Source: Phanerochaete sordida
Lineage: Eukaryota > Basidiomycota > Agaricomycetes > Polyporales > Phanerochaetaceae
NCBI GenBank assembly: GCA_019973155.2
Contig: BPQB01000004.1
Coordinates: 62,001-126,000, forward strand
Length of the DNA: 64,000 nucleotides
Reading direction: 5' to 3'
Shown: in pieces, positions 33,645 to 44,905 of the stretch
Position numbering within the stretch: the stretch's first letter is position 1
How the letters are laid out: each line of letters begins with the position of its first letter
Notes under the pieces: generated by a model
What the model saw: only the letters and a program-made list of their open reading frames with translations
The model's database searches: none
Told to the model about the DNA's origin: nothing
Position numbers and translations under genes: made by a program

Positions 33645-35449
33645 TCAGTGACGCCTGCCTCGCTTATGATGCGTGCTGCGGCCGTAGGTCCAGCTTCCCG
33701 ATAATTTTGCCTGGCTCTCATTGTTCGCGAACCAAAATGCGCGCTTCGCGAGAGCGTGCGCTCGAGCGATTTGGAAGTTCTTCTCTGTCTCCTCTGCAAA
33801 GCAGTAACATCATCAGGAAATGTAGGAAGATCTATCGTGAAGACGCGCACCGTCGAGGAAAGACCACTGGACCGGCCGCGAGTTCAGCGTTCCGAGTTTG
33901 TCGGCAATGAACGTGACGTCGTCTTGTGACAATGCCTTCTCGAACGCGACGTAGCCCGAGGTGTCGCCCCTGGTATATTCTATCCACGGCGCGTACCCGA
34001 ACCGCTCTTTTAGTGGCGGCTGTGCATGTGCGTGAGCAAGGGCGGCGGACAAGACGAAGGGGCAGCCGCACCAGAATCTCGTTGAAGCTCACGCCGCCAA
34101 GCACGGGCGCAAACTGGAGGGTCGCGCCCCTGACGGGCACGACGTCCTCCGGTCGAACCGAACCGCCGTCCTCCTCGTACGCACGGATGCGCTGGCCAAG
34201 ATATTGGATCCAGACTACCGGCTTCAGAGCCACGGCTTCATCGCTGGCGCCCTGGGCAGACTGCCTAAAGGCATTGAACGACCCGCGGACGGCGTCGACG
34301 ATGGCGTCGACGTAGCGTTGCGCAGCATCGCCCGTGAGACCCTGCTCCTCGACTTTCGTTTTGCAGTATTCCTCCCTGAAAACAGCAGGCGGTCAGCATG
34401 CTTATGAATGAGTGCGAGTACGGGAGTAGTCACACATAGGTATGATGTGCAGCGCTCGACCCTTCCACCGCAGCTCCCGGGTCGTATTCACCAATTTTGT
34501 CGCAGTCGATTGATGGGAGAATTCAACGAATGCGGACGCCTGGGCGAGAACCAGCACATTAGCGAAGAATCGCTAATGAACTAAATTTGGAAGGGAGGTA
34601 CGGACCTCAGTGTAGTCTGTACCCGCCTCACGACGCAAGCGGACAGCGTTCGTACGACCGATCTTGTTGAAGAGGGGCTCAATCTCGCGCTGCATGCCGT
34701 GATAGTACTCGCCGAAACCCGTCTAAAAGTTGGTAAAGCAGCTCAGCGCAGGCCGCTGTGTGAAGAAAGCAAACGCACCACGTAGACAGTCCTCTGCACC
34801 TGGTCCTTGAGCTGCGTGACCTCTGTTTTACGGCGAACGAAAGTGTTCGTCTCGTCCACCTCCAGGCTGGGAGCGCCCTTGAGCACGTCGACAAGCCATT
34901 CGGGGCCTTGCGGTAGGAATTCCCGCATCCGAGCGAAATTCGCGATGGTCGCAATGGGCACCCAGTGCTCGGGATTGGCGGTATAGAGGTCCCACATATA
35001 TCTGCGCAGAACAAGCCTCAGAGCGTGCACACGCGGGTGCAGTGACGTTTTGAACGCACTTGTCGTATGGCAGGTTCCCATCCGAGAGGTAGAACTCGAC
35101 TGGAGCGCGTTTTGTGAGCTCAGAGACGCTACCTGCAGAACTGGTTGGACACACCTTGACGAGCTGCCCGTGAAACCGCGTCCATCTTCAGCGGAGCTCC
35201 GTCCTCCTCGAGCCACCAACTTTGCTCATCCTTCTCTTCACCAGCCTCGAGATCTAAAACCGGACTGCTTGCATCGTCCACAGCAGGCGCAGCTGCAGAA
35301 GTAATCGTACGGGCGCGACCGCGGAGACGGGCCTGGTAGGACGGCAAAGCGTGTTGGACGGTCGGCACGCGCAGGGAGTGCAATTGTCGACACAGCTGTG
35401 TCGTTTGCGGCCGTCGTAACAGTCTTGCGACTGTGAGGCCGAGGGACAT
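33645..35449 (-). CDS. Second La-module RNA-binding protein with mitochondrial-type leader
   Basis: Paralogue of the gene at 18593. Start MSLGLTVARLLRRPQTTQLC; the first ~55 residues have many Arg and Ser, no acidic residue, and RGRARTITSAAAP, resembling a cleavable mitochondrial presequence. The La winged helix is VEFYLSDGNLPYDK, then YMWDLYTANPEHWVP, FVRRKTEVTQLKDQVQ (about 35100-34800). The RRM reads TGFGEYYHGMQREIEPLF and ASAFVEFSHQSTATKL, then EEYCKTKVEEQGLTGDAAQR. The xRRM-like domain is WIQYLGQRIRAYEE, RPEDVVPVRGATLQF, PWIEYTRGDTSGYVAFEK and PVQWSFLDEETEKNFQIA. Introns before the La motif (phase 1) and after PYDK (phase 2) match the first gene. The stop at 33645 is reached only after an intron at about 33796-33851. 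Confidence 0.85.
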
Positions 35450-36022
35450 GGCTGGCGTAGTGACGGTTCGGGTTCGAGCGTGTGGCAACTTCGCGTTAAT
35501 TGCTCGCGGGCGTCTAAGATATTTCGTCGAATTGGTCCTGCAGGCCGGGGCACACTCGAACTCCTCCATATAGCTCACTCGACTGTGTGGCGCTGTACGA
35601 CGATTATGTAAGAGCCCTTGATACCGTGTACCGATTGTCCAGACGTCGCCAGGACGTATCATGACTGAGATTCGATTCAGCAAGAGCTCGTGAGAGGTCG
35701 TTAGCATACAACACTTCGCGTTAAGCCCGTCGACGCTACAGTAGTAAAAGTACAGCCCAAAAGGATAGCCCGTGTCTACGTTCATGTAAGCTACCAGTTG
35801 CTCGCGGTGTCCGTCAAGACTGTCTAGAAACAAAGCATATAATCTGTGTTGTCCCCATCCTATTCTTCTCTCGCGCCTCCGTCCATCCTCCGTCCATCCG
35901 TTCTATCAAGCCTCCGCTCCGTATTCATCTCCTCCATCCGAATAATATTACACTTAATGTTACACCCACCATCCTCCGTCGTCGTAATTTCGTGAATGTC
36001 CAGTCCAGTCTGGCTCCGGCTT
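35450..36022. other. Intergenic
   Basis: Open frames here are chance extensions of the La gene leader. T/C-rich around 35860-35960. No feature seen. Confidence 0.55.
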
Positions 36023-37279
36023 CTAGCCGTGTCTGCCGAGTCCGAGCAACGAGCTCGGCGTCTCTGCGTGCATCGGCGTCATGGAGAGGTCGAGCTTGGG
36101 CCGCGCGCCGTTGCTCTCGAGGCTGTTCCCGCGCAGGCGCGCGGACGTGGAGCTCCCGGACGGGGACGAGCTCATCGAGAGGAGTAGCGACGCGGCGGTC
36201 TCGTCCTCGGGCGTCCAGCTCGGCGAGACCGTCGGCGACAAGCTCGCGGTGTGCGCAGAGGACATGCGCCGCTTCGGCATGCTGATGTGCATCCGGCTCG
36301 TCTCGGCTGCTATCGACGGCGACGACATCGGCAGCGGGTGCGCAGGCCCGGGCAGCACCAGCGCGGGGGGCGCGGACGACCCGAGGGAGAGCGGGACACG
36401 GAATGAGCCCGAGAGTGGCGGCGTGGGCAAGTGCGAGGGCGGGCCGTTCGGGTTCGGAGAGGGCAGTGTGCTCAGGCAGCTCGGGTCAACGTACGGGTTC
36501 GGGAGCCAAGAGCTGATGGGAGGGAGGCAGGGTGATTGCGACGGCGCTTTGCTCTGGGCGCGAATGGAGGGCGATGCGCGGACGGGCTTCACTGGTGGAG
36601 GGAGTGGCGACAGAGGCGACTCTGGCATGTCGACCTCATCGTCGACGACAGAGATGACGTCGACGTCGATGTCCAAGTCCGAAGCCTTGCGCTTGCGCGC
36701 CGGGCTTTCCGGACTCATCATGGGGGAGGGTCCGTTGGATGCGGAACAGCGAGCGCATGTGCGGCTCTCGAGGATGTTGACTTTGTGCATGAGCTCCTGA
36801 ATGTAGGTGACCGTCTTGACGAGCACGTCAAGCTTGAACTCCTTCTCGCCCTTCCTTGCGCGCTCCTCCACCTCGGGAATGCCTCCACGTTGCCTCTCCG
36901 CTTCACTTACGAGGTTGCTGAGCGTCGCGAGCGTCTCGTTGATCTTGGTACGGCGGGCCTTCTCGATACGGGAGTGGTTGAGCTTGCGCTGACTCTCGCG
37001 GGCGGAGCGTGAGAGAGGGCCAGGCTTGCGACCCCGTCGCTTTGTCGACGCCGCGGGGGGCGGGGAGACGGGGTCGTAATCGTCCTCTTCGTCCTCGTCG
37101 CCGTCGGAGGACTCGCGCTCGGGCTGATGGAGGTCCCTGGGGAGTATCGGGGGGCGCGGGCGCTGCTGTTGAGGCTGACTTGCCTGCGGAGGGGTTATCT
37201 CTGCGTCTGTGCGGGGCCGCTTCGCCTTCCTGGGCGGGTTGCAGCTGGCGTTGTAGGAGGCAGTTTCGGCGGTGGGCAT
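36023..37279 (-). CDS. Basic helix-loop-helix transcription factor
   Basis: Single-exon protein of about 418 residues. The bHLH domain lies at about 37010-36770: basic region QRKLNHSRIEKARRTKINET, helix 1 ATLSNLVSEAE, an insert of roughly 25 residues in the loop, and helix 2 FKLDVLVKTVTYIQELMHKV. The H..E..R pattern of the basic region fits E-box (CANNTG) binding. An acidic stretch (DGDEDEEDDYDP) and a Lys/Arg-rich AT-hook-like KRRGRKPGP precede it. The C-terminal ~250 residues are Ser/Pro-rich and disordered, likely regulatory. I start at MPTAETASYN (37279); an in-frame ATG at 37444 would add 55 low-complexity residues. Which yeast bHLH (Ino4-type or other) it matches is unclear. Confidence 0.85.
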   Translation of the reverse strand: MPTAETASYNASCNPPRKAKRPRTDAEITPPQASQPQQQRPRPPILPRDLHQPERESSDGDEDEEDDYDPVSPPPAASTKRRGRKPGPLSRSARESQRKLNHSRIEKARRTKINETLATLSNLVSEAERQRGGIPEVEERARKGEKEFKLDVLVKTVTYIQELMHKVNILESRTCARCSASNGPSPMMSPESPARKRKASDLDIDVDVISVVDDEVDMPESPLSPLPPPVKPVRASPSIRAQSKAPSQSPCLPPISSWLPNPYVDPSCLSTLPSPNPNGPPSHLPTPPLSGSFRVPLSLGSSAPPALVLPGPAHPLPMSSPSIAAETSRMHISMPKRRMSSAHTASLSPTVSPSWTPEDETAASLLLSMSSSPSGSSTSARLRGNSLESNGARPKLDLSMTPMHAETPSSLLGLGRHG

Positions 37280-38820
37280 GGCGGCGTCGTCTGCGGGTGG
37301 GGCGGCGGCGGGGAAGTGGTGGTGAGAGGCAGAGCGGCGTGTTTCGCCATGGCTCCGGGGTCGTCTGCCTAAGTAGTGTACGGGCGATGGTGGAACGAAT
37401 GACCGGTCGGGTAGGGGGTCGTGTGCGCGATAGAACGTGCGCACAAGACCACTGCCCTCGCACGACCGCGTATGAGCCTCCTGATTGGCTCCCGCCCAGA
37501 CACGTGTATCCCCGCGCTGCGCGTTTCCTTTCGCGGTAGGCCCGAGTCGCCCTGGGGAGCAACGCTGCCTGTCCGCAATCTTCGAGGGAAGTCAGAAAGG
37601 TGCATGGGACTCATCAAGACACCGAACGCTGCCCATGTGAAGAGGAACGTGAGCCGTCCGCCTCAAGCCCGTCGTCGCCAACCTGCCCCACGCACCCCTC
37701 GCGGCTGCTGCCCTCGACCGTCGCCCCCGCCACGGCCAGACACGGGTTGCTGTCCACCCTTCTTCGGAACCTTCTCCAGCCTGAGCACCCCAGCCCCGCA
37801 CACCGCTCACGGCGCTCAAGGGCGCTCACGGCTCGCCCACGGTGTACGGTCCCGGGCGCCTTGATAGACCCCGCAAATCCTCCTGGCTGATCTTCCGACA
37901 ATGAAAACCTTGGGCAGGGAACGTGGGTCAGCCAATTTGGAGCGTCGGACGGGCCCTCGGGAAACAGACCTTGACAAAAGCGTCATACGCAGGCACCCTG
38001 GGAGAGTGACCACGAATGCGGGTGCCCCATGGCGCAACGAAGCCCAGGAAGCTTGCAGGGCTGATTACCATGTCGATGCCCCCTCAGGCGACGCATGAGG
38101 CTGTCCTCCAGACGGCGGGCAGCTTTGTGGCTGCCATAGAGCGGGCCGCCCATACGGCAGCTATATCGCATATGAAAGGATAGCACGCGAGCACAAGCTC
38201 ACAAGACCTTCTCGGCGCAGCTACAGTCAGGGCTGGTCAACACGTTCAACAAGGCGCGATATGACATGTTCTCACCGACAAGATCCAGACCACAGCGCTG
38301 CACTCCAAAATCCACGTTCGCCTCACACACCGCTCGGCTCGCGATAATGAGCAGTTTTACCCGTCCGAACCTAGAAGCAACGCCCGTGCAGCAGCCAGTA
38401 GCACGAGCGGTGATACGACCAGAACAGTCAGTAGGTACTCACGCATGATGCTCATGCTTGTACGTTAGACGACCCCTGTCAGAGCGTTTGAGAGAAGTAG
38501 GGCGTCTTCTTTGGCATACGCGGTATGAAACCGGCCGCATACATGTGCAGGTCTACTGCAGGTCAAGCAGAGCACTTCGAGTGCAGGCAGACTTCTTCGA
38601 CGTAATAGCGAGGGTGGGGGACGCAGACGAAGATGTTTGAGAGGATAAATATTGATGTAGTCCATGAAGACATCCAAAGCTCGCCACGTCTGCCTACGCG
38701 GGCATGAGTATGTTCCTATATTTGTGCAAGGTGCATTACAGGCAGACTATGCCCGCGGTCAGGGAGCATCGAAGTGGGAGCATTTATGAGCTTACGTTTC
38801 ACCCCATGCTCCAGAGACCT
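37280..38820. other. About 1.5 kb gene-poor gap with fragmentary open frames
   Basis: No complete gene. On the plus strand 38071-38181 an ATG opens a 37-codon frame (VLQTAGSFVAAIERAAHTAA) that ends in TAG, and a nearby stretch reads KIQTTALHSKIHVRLTHR between stops. On the minus strand 38466-38432 and downstream a hydrophobic 32-residue frame occurs (EYLLTVLVVSPLVLLAAARA). None forms a recognised domain. This looks like relic coding DNA or chance. Confidence 0.4.
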
Positions 38821-38955
38821 CTAGTGCTGCCCGTTGACAGCGTCCTGCGACAGATACCTCGCGTTCACGGCGACAAAGTGGTATACGACGACCGTGAGCA
38901 TGGCAAGGGCACCCAGGCTGTTCGCCAGGTTGTACAGTGTGTTGCTTGAGATCAT
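38821..38955 (-). CDS. OST4: Oligosaccharyltransferase subunit OST4 (44 aa)
   Basis: Mini-protein of the ER oligosaccharyltransferase that stabilises the Stt3-Ost3/6 interaction. The 44 residues begin MISSNTLYNLANSLGALAML and continue with one transmembrane helix, TVVVYHFVAVNARYL. Yeast Ost4 (36 aa) and human OST4 (37 aa) share the M-I-[ST] start, the LANxLG helix and the YHxVA end. No intron is needed. Length and placement of the membrane helix agree with the family; the C-terminal SQDAVNGQH is a short extension. It is transcribed divergently from QCR8 with 261 bases between starts. Confidence 0.87.
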   Translation of the reverse strand: MISSNTLYNLANSLGALAMLTVVVYHFVAVNARYLSQDAVNGQH

Positions 38956-39216
38956 GTCTGCTCTGTGGTAAGCCCCGAGGGCACCGTCAGCGTCAGAGTG
39001 CTTGCGGTGCGCGCGGGCCACGTACCGCCGTCGCGACGATGCTCGCAGTGCGCGAGCGGGCGGCGGGTGCGAGGCGCCCGCTCTACGTGGTGTTTGCGCG
39101 TGTTTGCGCCCGACAGAGCGGCAAGCGTGCAGCGTCGGACAGGCTCGGCGCGTTTCCTCTGAACCACTCCTCTCCTCCACCGTCCCGTCTGCTGCTCCGG
39201 ACACCGACCAGCCAAA
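38956..39216. promoter_or_regulatory. Bidirectional promoter between OST4 and QCR8
   Basis: Short GC-rich spacer between two divergent start codons. No TATA box seen. Both are constitutive housekeeping genes, so shared control is plausible but inferred. Confidence 0.45.
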
Positions 39217-39803
39217 ATGCAGCCCACCACGCCGCGCATGAGCGAAATGCCTGGACGTACGTGCCCCGTTCCCCGCCCTCCGAGATGCACCGTGCCTGAC
39301 TAGCCCCGCTTTGCAGCGAAGGTCTACGTGAGTAGTGTTCCTGTCCGCTGCACGGAGCGGCGCCCTGTCTGTGAGGCACAGTGGAGAGGAATGGTCTAAC
39401 GGCGGGTGTTCACAGAACCTTTGGTGGGGTGACAAGAGCGTCCAGCGCCAGAAGGGCGTCGTTACCTACGGTGCGTCCGTCGGTTCTCGCATCCTGCACA
39501 CAACACCTCACACCGTATCCTGCACCCAGCCGTCTCCCCCTGGCGCCAGCGCGCTGCGAAGAACATGTTCCGCAGCTACATCTTCAACGGCTACCGCCGT
39601 CTCTCCCAGCAGGCCCCGTACTGGATCATCCCCTTCGCCATCGGTGCGTCCCGCCCAATCACGGCGCGGCCGTTTGTCGTGTGCGCGTACTGATGCCTCT
39701 GTGTGGCGCAGGCTACGGCACCTACACCTGGGCGCGCAGCCACGACGAGTGGCAGAACAGCAAGGCGGCGCACGTCGCGGGCGGCCACCACGGCGAGCAC
39801 TAA
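39217..39803 (+). CDS. QCR8: Cytochrome b-c1 complex subunit 8 (ubiquinone-binding)
   Basis: Small subunit of mitochondrial complex III, UcrQ/Qcr8 family. The spliced protein is about 103 residues: MQPTTPRMSEMPGPKVYNLW, WGDKSVQRQKGVVTYAVSPW, then AKNMFRSYIFNGYRRLSQQA, the membrane helix PYWIIPFAIGYGTYTWARSH and the tail NSKAAHVAGGHHGEH. The [WG]G....QKG[IV].[ST]YA.SP motif and the FN..RR turn are diagnostic of Qcr8. Four GT-AG introns are inferred: after PG (phase 1), after VY (phase 0), after VTY (phase 1) and after FAI (phase 1). There is no cleavable presequence, as expected. Length fits the family (about 94-110 aa). Confidence 0.93.
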
Positions 39804-40277
39804 TGTTGCACTCAATACCAGACGCTATAGATTGCATAATTTCTCAATGCCTCGCTCGACCGCTGTGATCTTTGTGCTTTCACCAGCAAGCTCCCTGAGA
39901 ACCCGCGCAATGCTTGCATTACGCTTCTCAAGATTCCGTCGCGGTACCTAATGCTCGTTGTGCAGGTTTAAACCAATTTGTTGGCTTCAATGTCCTGGCG
40001 ACGATCAGCTTGGCAGGTGCATGTGCGACCTCTTCATGCGCACCAAGCAGACTATGCAGAATGCCTGCAAAGACGCCGCATGTCGCTGTTGCAACGCGGT
40101 GCTACGTCTGATTCGGAGCCGGGTCAGCAATGTGCAATTGGCTGTAAGGTATTGGAGTGCCCCGGATTAGGCCTTTGTTAGGATGGAAATAATCACTTCA
40201 ACGTTCCAACAACGACAAGCCGCAGTGCACGGTAAGAAGTGGGATATATTACGATTGCTAGATACGCAAAAATTCGT
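39804..40277. other. Intergenic between convergent QCR8 and MTG2
   Basis: 3' flanks only; no supported feature. Confidence 0.6.
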
Positions 40278-42207
40278 CTACATCTCGGCAAGTCGACGCG
40301 CCTCCTCCACGTATCCCCTCATCATCCCGACCGTCTTCTTCAGGTTCATGTTGAACTTGGCAGAAATGGGCACAACGTCGAGTGGGCGGCCGTTAACGGT
40401 CATTTCGTCCCGCACGACCTGTTCAAGGCGCGCAAGCTTCTCCTTTGCCTCCTGGACCTGCTCCGCGCTGCCGTCCTGTGCGAGGAGGTCCGCCTTGTTC
40501 GCGATGACCATGCGCGCCTGCGTGCTCATGCCAGCCTTGTATTTCTCGAGCTCGGCCGCGAGCACGCGCAGCTCAGCCCAGGGCTCGGGGCTGGAGAGGT
40601 CAACGACGTACACGAGGGCAGGCGAGCGTTCGATCGAGCGCAGGAACATATGCCCGAGCCCGATGTTGTCCGCCGCGTCCTCGATCAGCCCCGGGTTGTC
40701 CGCGACGGTGAAGCGGAAGTCCTCGAGGGCCGCACCGGTGGCCTCGGTGTCGTCGCGCTCGTTGCGCGTCGGCGCGTCCGCGAACGCGCCGGCCTCCATG
40801 AGCTCGCGCTCGCGCGCCTGCTCGAGCAGCGTCTCGTCGTACACGCTGTCCGCGTCCCAGCCGGCGAACGTGCCGTCGTCGCGCACGCGCACGACCGCGA
40901 CGACGGGGTTCAGCGTCGTGAACGCGTAGCCCGCGACGGCCGTCTTCGCGCGCCCCGCCGTCAGTGCGCGCAGCAGGGTGCTCTTGCCTGCGTTCGGCAT
41001 GCCCACGAGCCCGATGTCCGCGAGCAGCTTCAGCTCGAGCGACAGGCTCACGCGCTCGCCGTCGCGGCCGCGCGTTGCGAACTTTGGTGAGCGGTCATTC
41101 GTGCCCAGGAAGTGCGGGTTGCCATAGCCGCCGTGCCCGCCGCGGGCGATGAGGTGTCCGAGGTGGTTTTGGCGAGGCAGCCCGAGTGGTGCGTTGATGT
41201 CGATATGGCCTTCACCTTCCTCCGCCTTGTCGAGATCCAGGTTTATGGGGTTCTCAGCGCGCGCTCTGCGCTGCAGACGGTATGCGCGTTCTTCGCGGTA
41301 GAGCGTCTTCTCTGCGTCTTTGAAAGTGTCGCGCTTCACGTTGTCGTCTTCGTGGGCCGGATAGTGCACCCACCGCCTGGCTCGTAGTCTGATCCTTCGC
41401 TCCTCGAGATCCAAGTGCTGCAAAGCCTCTTCCTCCACCTCGAACTCGTCCTTCACGCGTCGTGGATCATCTTTTGCGAGTTCGCGCACGACTGTTCCAA
41501 GCGGGACGCGTATGATTGTTGGTGGTCCATTCTTGCCGTTCATCCAGGTACCTTTGCCATTTCCGCCTTGCTGTGCGCCAACGCGCGTTGGTACAGAGGA
41601 TAGAGTCGTGAGGTGTGGTGTCGGAAGGATATAAACGTCGCCGCCGTGTCCACCGTTACCGCCAGATGGTGGTCCTTGAGGCATGAACTTCTCTCGATGG
41701 AACGCCACGCATCCGTCCCCGCCGCGACCTCCTCGCACGTGTATAACGACGTGGTCCAGGAACGTCTCATGCTGGAAGCTGTAGTCAGCACATAGCCTTG
41801 AATGTCCAAGAAAGACATAGCCTGTCCTGCAGAATTGCTAGACGTGCATCCTCTGTGCTTCACAGAAGACATCCGCATAGAAAGTCTGCAAGGACTACAC
41901 GGACTGAGAGACAGTCGCTTTGCAATGGCCACGGTAGAATTTGATCACGCACTCCTTGCCGTCGCTTCCAGTCTGCCTGTCCTTGTCGTTTCTTAGCTTC
42001 CAGGTCCATCTCCTGCTGCTCGACATCCTCGATTGTGATCGTTGACGGTCCCGCCTGCGACCACCGCTCCGCTTCCTGGGGAGCATCTTCCAGTATATTG
42101 AATTGACGTGGTGCTCGCGGTGGCTCTCCAGGTTTCCGAAGACCGTATGAGTACGCGCGATACGATGGCCGTCGTGTCCATGTCTTCACGGCACGAGCGA
42201 CGAGCAT
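40278..42207 (-). CDS. MTG2: Mitochondrial Obg-family GTPase (ribosome assembly)
   Basis: GTPase for assembly of the large mitoribosomal subunit. The start MLVARAVKTWTRRPSYRAYS at 42207 is a typical mitochondrial leader. After a charged linker, an intron of about 190 nt (donor GTGCGT after RRQG) joins HETFLDHVVIHVRGGRGGDG, the start of the Gly-rich Obg domain (FHREKFMPQGPPSGGNGGHG). The Obg domain contains a ~90-residue charged insert (41450-41200), as in other fungal Mtg2. The G domain has G1 GMPNAGKST (about 40980-41010), G3 DNPGLIEDA and G4 NKADLL (about 40490), then PISAKFNMNLKK as G5. It ends EEARRLAEM at 40278. It is divergent from MON1. Confidence 0.92.
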
Positions 42208-42472
42208 GGCGCAGGGAGAGCCGGAAGTGTTGGAGGTCGCGCTGGTGGAGGATGAGAGCGCCGGAAAAAGGACGCGCTCTGCTCGGAGTTTGGGGGTCGG
42301 CGCATCAGTCCCGCCATCATCCCCGCCGCTCCTGCTCGCGATCGCTCTGTCTCTCCACCACACCAGCACGCCGACCTCGAGGACACTGTGTGGTCTGCAC
42401 TGTCGTCTTCGACCAGGCCTACGCGCAACACCCTAGCATTTCTTGAAGTGCATACTCCTCTGAGCGACGACG
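42208..42472. promoter_or_regulatory. Bidirectional promoter between MTG2 and MON1
   Basis: 265 bases between two divergent start codons. No clear TATA box. No other gene fits here. Confidence 0.45.
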
Positions 42473-44905
42473 ATGCCCATGTCCTCGCGCGCCCCGTCTC
42501 GTTCAGGGACACCGCTGCCCTCGCACCACGCCTCGCCCTCCCGGCTCGGCGTCGTGCCGCCCGTGCTGCACCAGGCGCCGTCGCTCAGCAACCTGCGCGT
42601 GTATAGCCATAATGCGTCCGCAGTCACTTCTCCGGTGATCTCCCCCACGCCGCTCTCGCACACGCCTCTCTCGGTCACCCCACCTGCGTCGAGCATGCTC
42701 GCATCTGGCACAACCTCATCGGCAGCCTCAGTGAACTTTGACGCTCCCACGGAAGGCATCCTCGTGCCTGACCCGGAAGCAGAGGTCGAGGTCGCGGAGG
42801 GCGAGGCGGTCGGGCGCGTGGAAGAGGTCGCAGATGAAGAGATGAAGAAGCAGCTGAGAGAGCAGCTGCGGCGTACTCTCAGTGCAAAGCATGCCGAAGT
42901 GCATTCCAATGGTGAGCGAATCTGCCTCTGTCGAGGTGGTTCTGGCTGAGGCTTCGTAGTTGCAAGTCGTCGACCATCCACAAGCAGACATCGAAGCAAT
43001 GCGAGCAAGACCACCCAGGAAGTTCATGAACTATGTACGCCGCACTTTAGCCACCACAGCGCTCCAGCTCATCGTGCTTTGTCTAATAGCACATACACCG
43101 GATCCTACAAACTATCCACCACGCCAGTACTTCGTCTTGACCGACGCCGGGAAGCCTGTCTTTATCAGGCAAGTCTCACATTACCCTGAGCTACTCCTGC
43201 AATAACGCCTTCCATGCAGCCCAGATGCGGACCCTGACCACAGCACCTCCATTATAGGCCTCATGCAAGCCCTCATATCCGTGTTTATAGACGACCGTGA
43301 CAAGATCCGCTGCATCAACGCAGGGCGGACGCGCATCGTTTTCCTGCTGCGTACCCCGCTGTACTACGCATGCGTGTCAAGCTGGGGCGAACCTGAAAGT
43401 GTGGTGCGTCATTGTTACCGTCATGATTCGACCGCACGCGGCAAGACTAACGCGGAACTGTGAAGGAAGACACGCTTCCATCTCGAGTATCTCCATCTTC
43501 AGATCCTCAGCGTTGTCTCCGCGGAGCAGCTCCGACGCATGTTTGAACGGCGCAACAACTTCGACCTGCGACGCCTATTGGCTGGCGCGGAGCCGTTCAT
43601 GTATTCGCTACTCAGTCGCCTTGAGTTCGATCTCGCGATGAGCACATCTAGCCTTCAGTGCCTCAAGCTCGATCCAGGCCTCCGGAAACGCATTGCTGAC
43701 ACCTTGGTCCCGACTAGCAAGATTAAGGTGCGCGGACCGGCTGCATATATGTGGCTCAATACCTGGCCGGATGGCTGAAGCTTTGATGGCAGAATATCCT
43801 GTACGTCGTCCTCGTGGCGCAAGGCCGGGTGATCACACTCGTTCGGCCCAAGAAGCACTCGATTCATCCGTCAGGTAACGGTCTTCCTCGCGACCTTGCA
43901 AAACTCTGCTAAAGATCGGTACATGTGCTCAGACCTTCACATCCTCATCAATACCGTCCACTCGCCATCCATTATTAACTCTTCTGCGGCGGCCAGCTGG
44001 CTTCCAATTTGCTTGCCAAAGTTTAACCCCGGCGCGTTCGTGAACGCATACGTGAGCTTCCTTCGCCGTGGCGATGACCACCAACAGCCACAGGCGCCTG
44101 TTACACCAACTCCTGGTGCCACGGCGACTACATCGCAGACAGACACTAGCCCAGAAGGGGCTTCGCAAACGGAAGGGGCTGCTGCTACAGAAAGCACAGG
44201 AGCGCAGACAGGTTTGTCGGAATCAACCGCGTCGGACAGCAACGAGCAGCCGGCCGAAGAAGCGTTGATGGATGAGCATAGCGGGCACGTCGACATCGGC
44301 CTCGTCTGCGTGAGCGGGCTCGCCGATTTCGAAGCGGTGCGCGGCTGGTGTGCTACCGCGAGCGAGGTATGCTTCCTTCCGTGTGTCGCGCGGCGTCCTG
44401 CTGACCCCGTGCCGGCAGAAACTCGAGCGCGAGAACCTGCTCAGCACGTTGGTCTCCGCGATCACGAGCGGCGCGACGGAATACAGCGTCGGGGACCTCT
44501 CGATCCCGGGGCTGCGGCACTTTGTGTATAAGAGCCGAGGCGCGGTGCAGGTGACGGCCCCGCGGTACGAGGAGCCGTACGCGACGCCGCGCGCGCGGCG
44601 GCGGCTCGTGACGCTGTACCAGACGCTGCACGACGCGCTGCACGCGAAGAGCGGGCAGGGCGGGACGCTGAAGATGCAGTACGTGCGCACGGAGCGCGAG
44701 AGCGTGATGGGCTGGGTGCGTGCCGCGCCGGTGACTGTGTTGCGGGGGCTGACGTGCGCTGCAGATCACGCAGCCGTTCGAGCTGTACATCGCGATGTCG
44801 CCGCTGATGCCGAAGAGCGCGGTCGTGAACGCGGCGAACGCGATCGCGCGGTGGGTGCAGCGCGAGGAGAAGCGGCTGTTCCTGCGCGACGCGCCGGTGT
44901 TCTAG
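42473..44905 (+). CDS. MON1: Vacuolar fusion protein MON1 (Rab7 GEF subunit)
   Basis: Mon1 pairs with Ccz1 to activate Ypt7/Rab7 on late endosomes. A Ser/Pro-rich disordered N-terminus (MPMSSRAPSRSGTPLPSHHA) and an acidic helix precede longin domain 1, which begins RQYFVLTDAGKPVFIR (about 43110-43170). The family continues with IIGLMQALISVFIDDRDKIR, IVFLLRTPLYYACVSSWGEP, FHLEYLHLQILSVVSAEQLR and FDLRRLLAGAEPF. The second and third longin regions read DILYVVLVAQGRVITLVRPK, WLPICLPKFNPGAFVNAY and LERENLLSTLVSAI. It ends ITQPFELYIAMSPLMPKSAV ... FLRDAPVF at 44905. About nine introns are needed. A low-complexity Ala/Thr/Glu-rich insert lies at 44085-44270. If the last intron (about 44716-44765) were retained, the frame would stay open for another ~280 codons. 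Confidence 0.94.
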
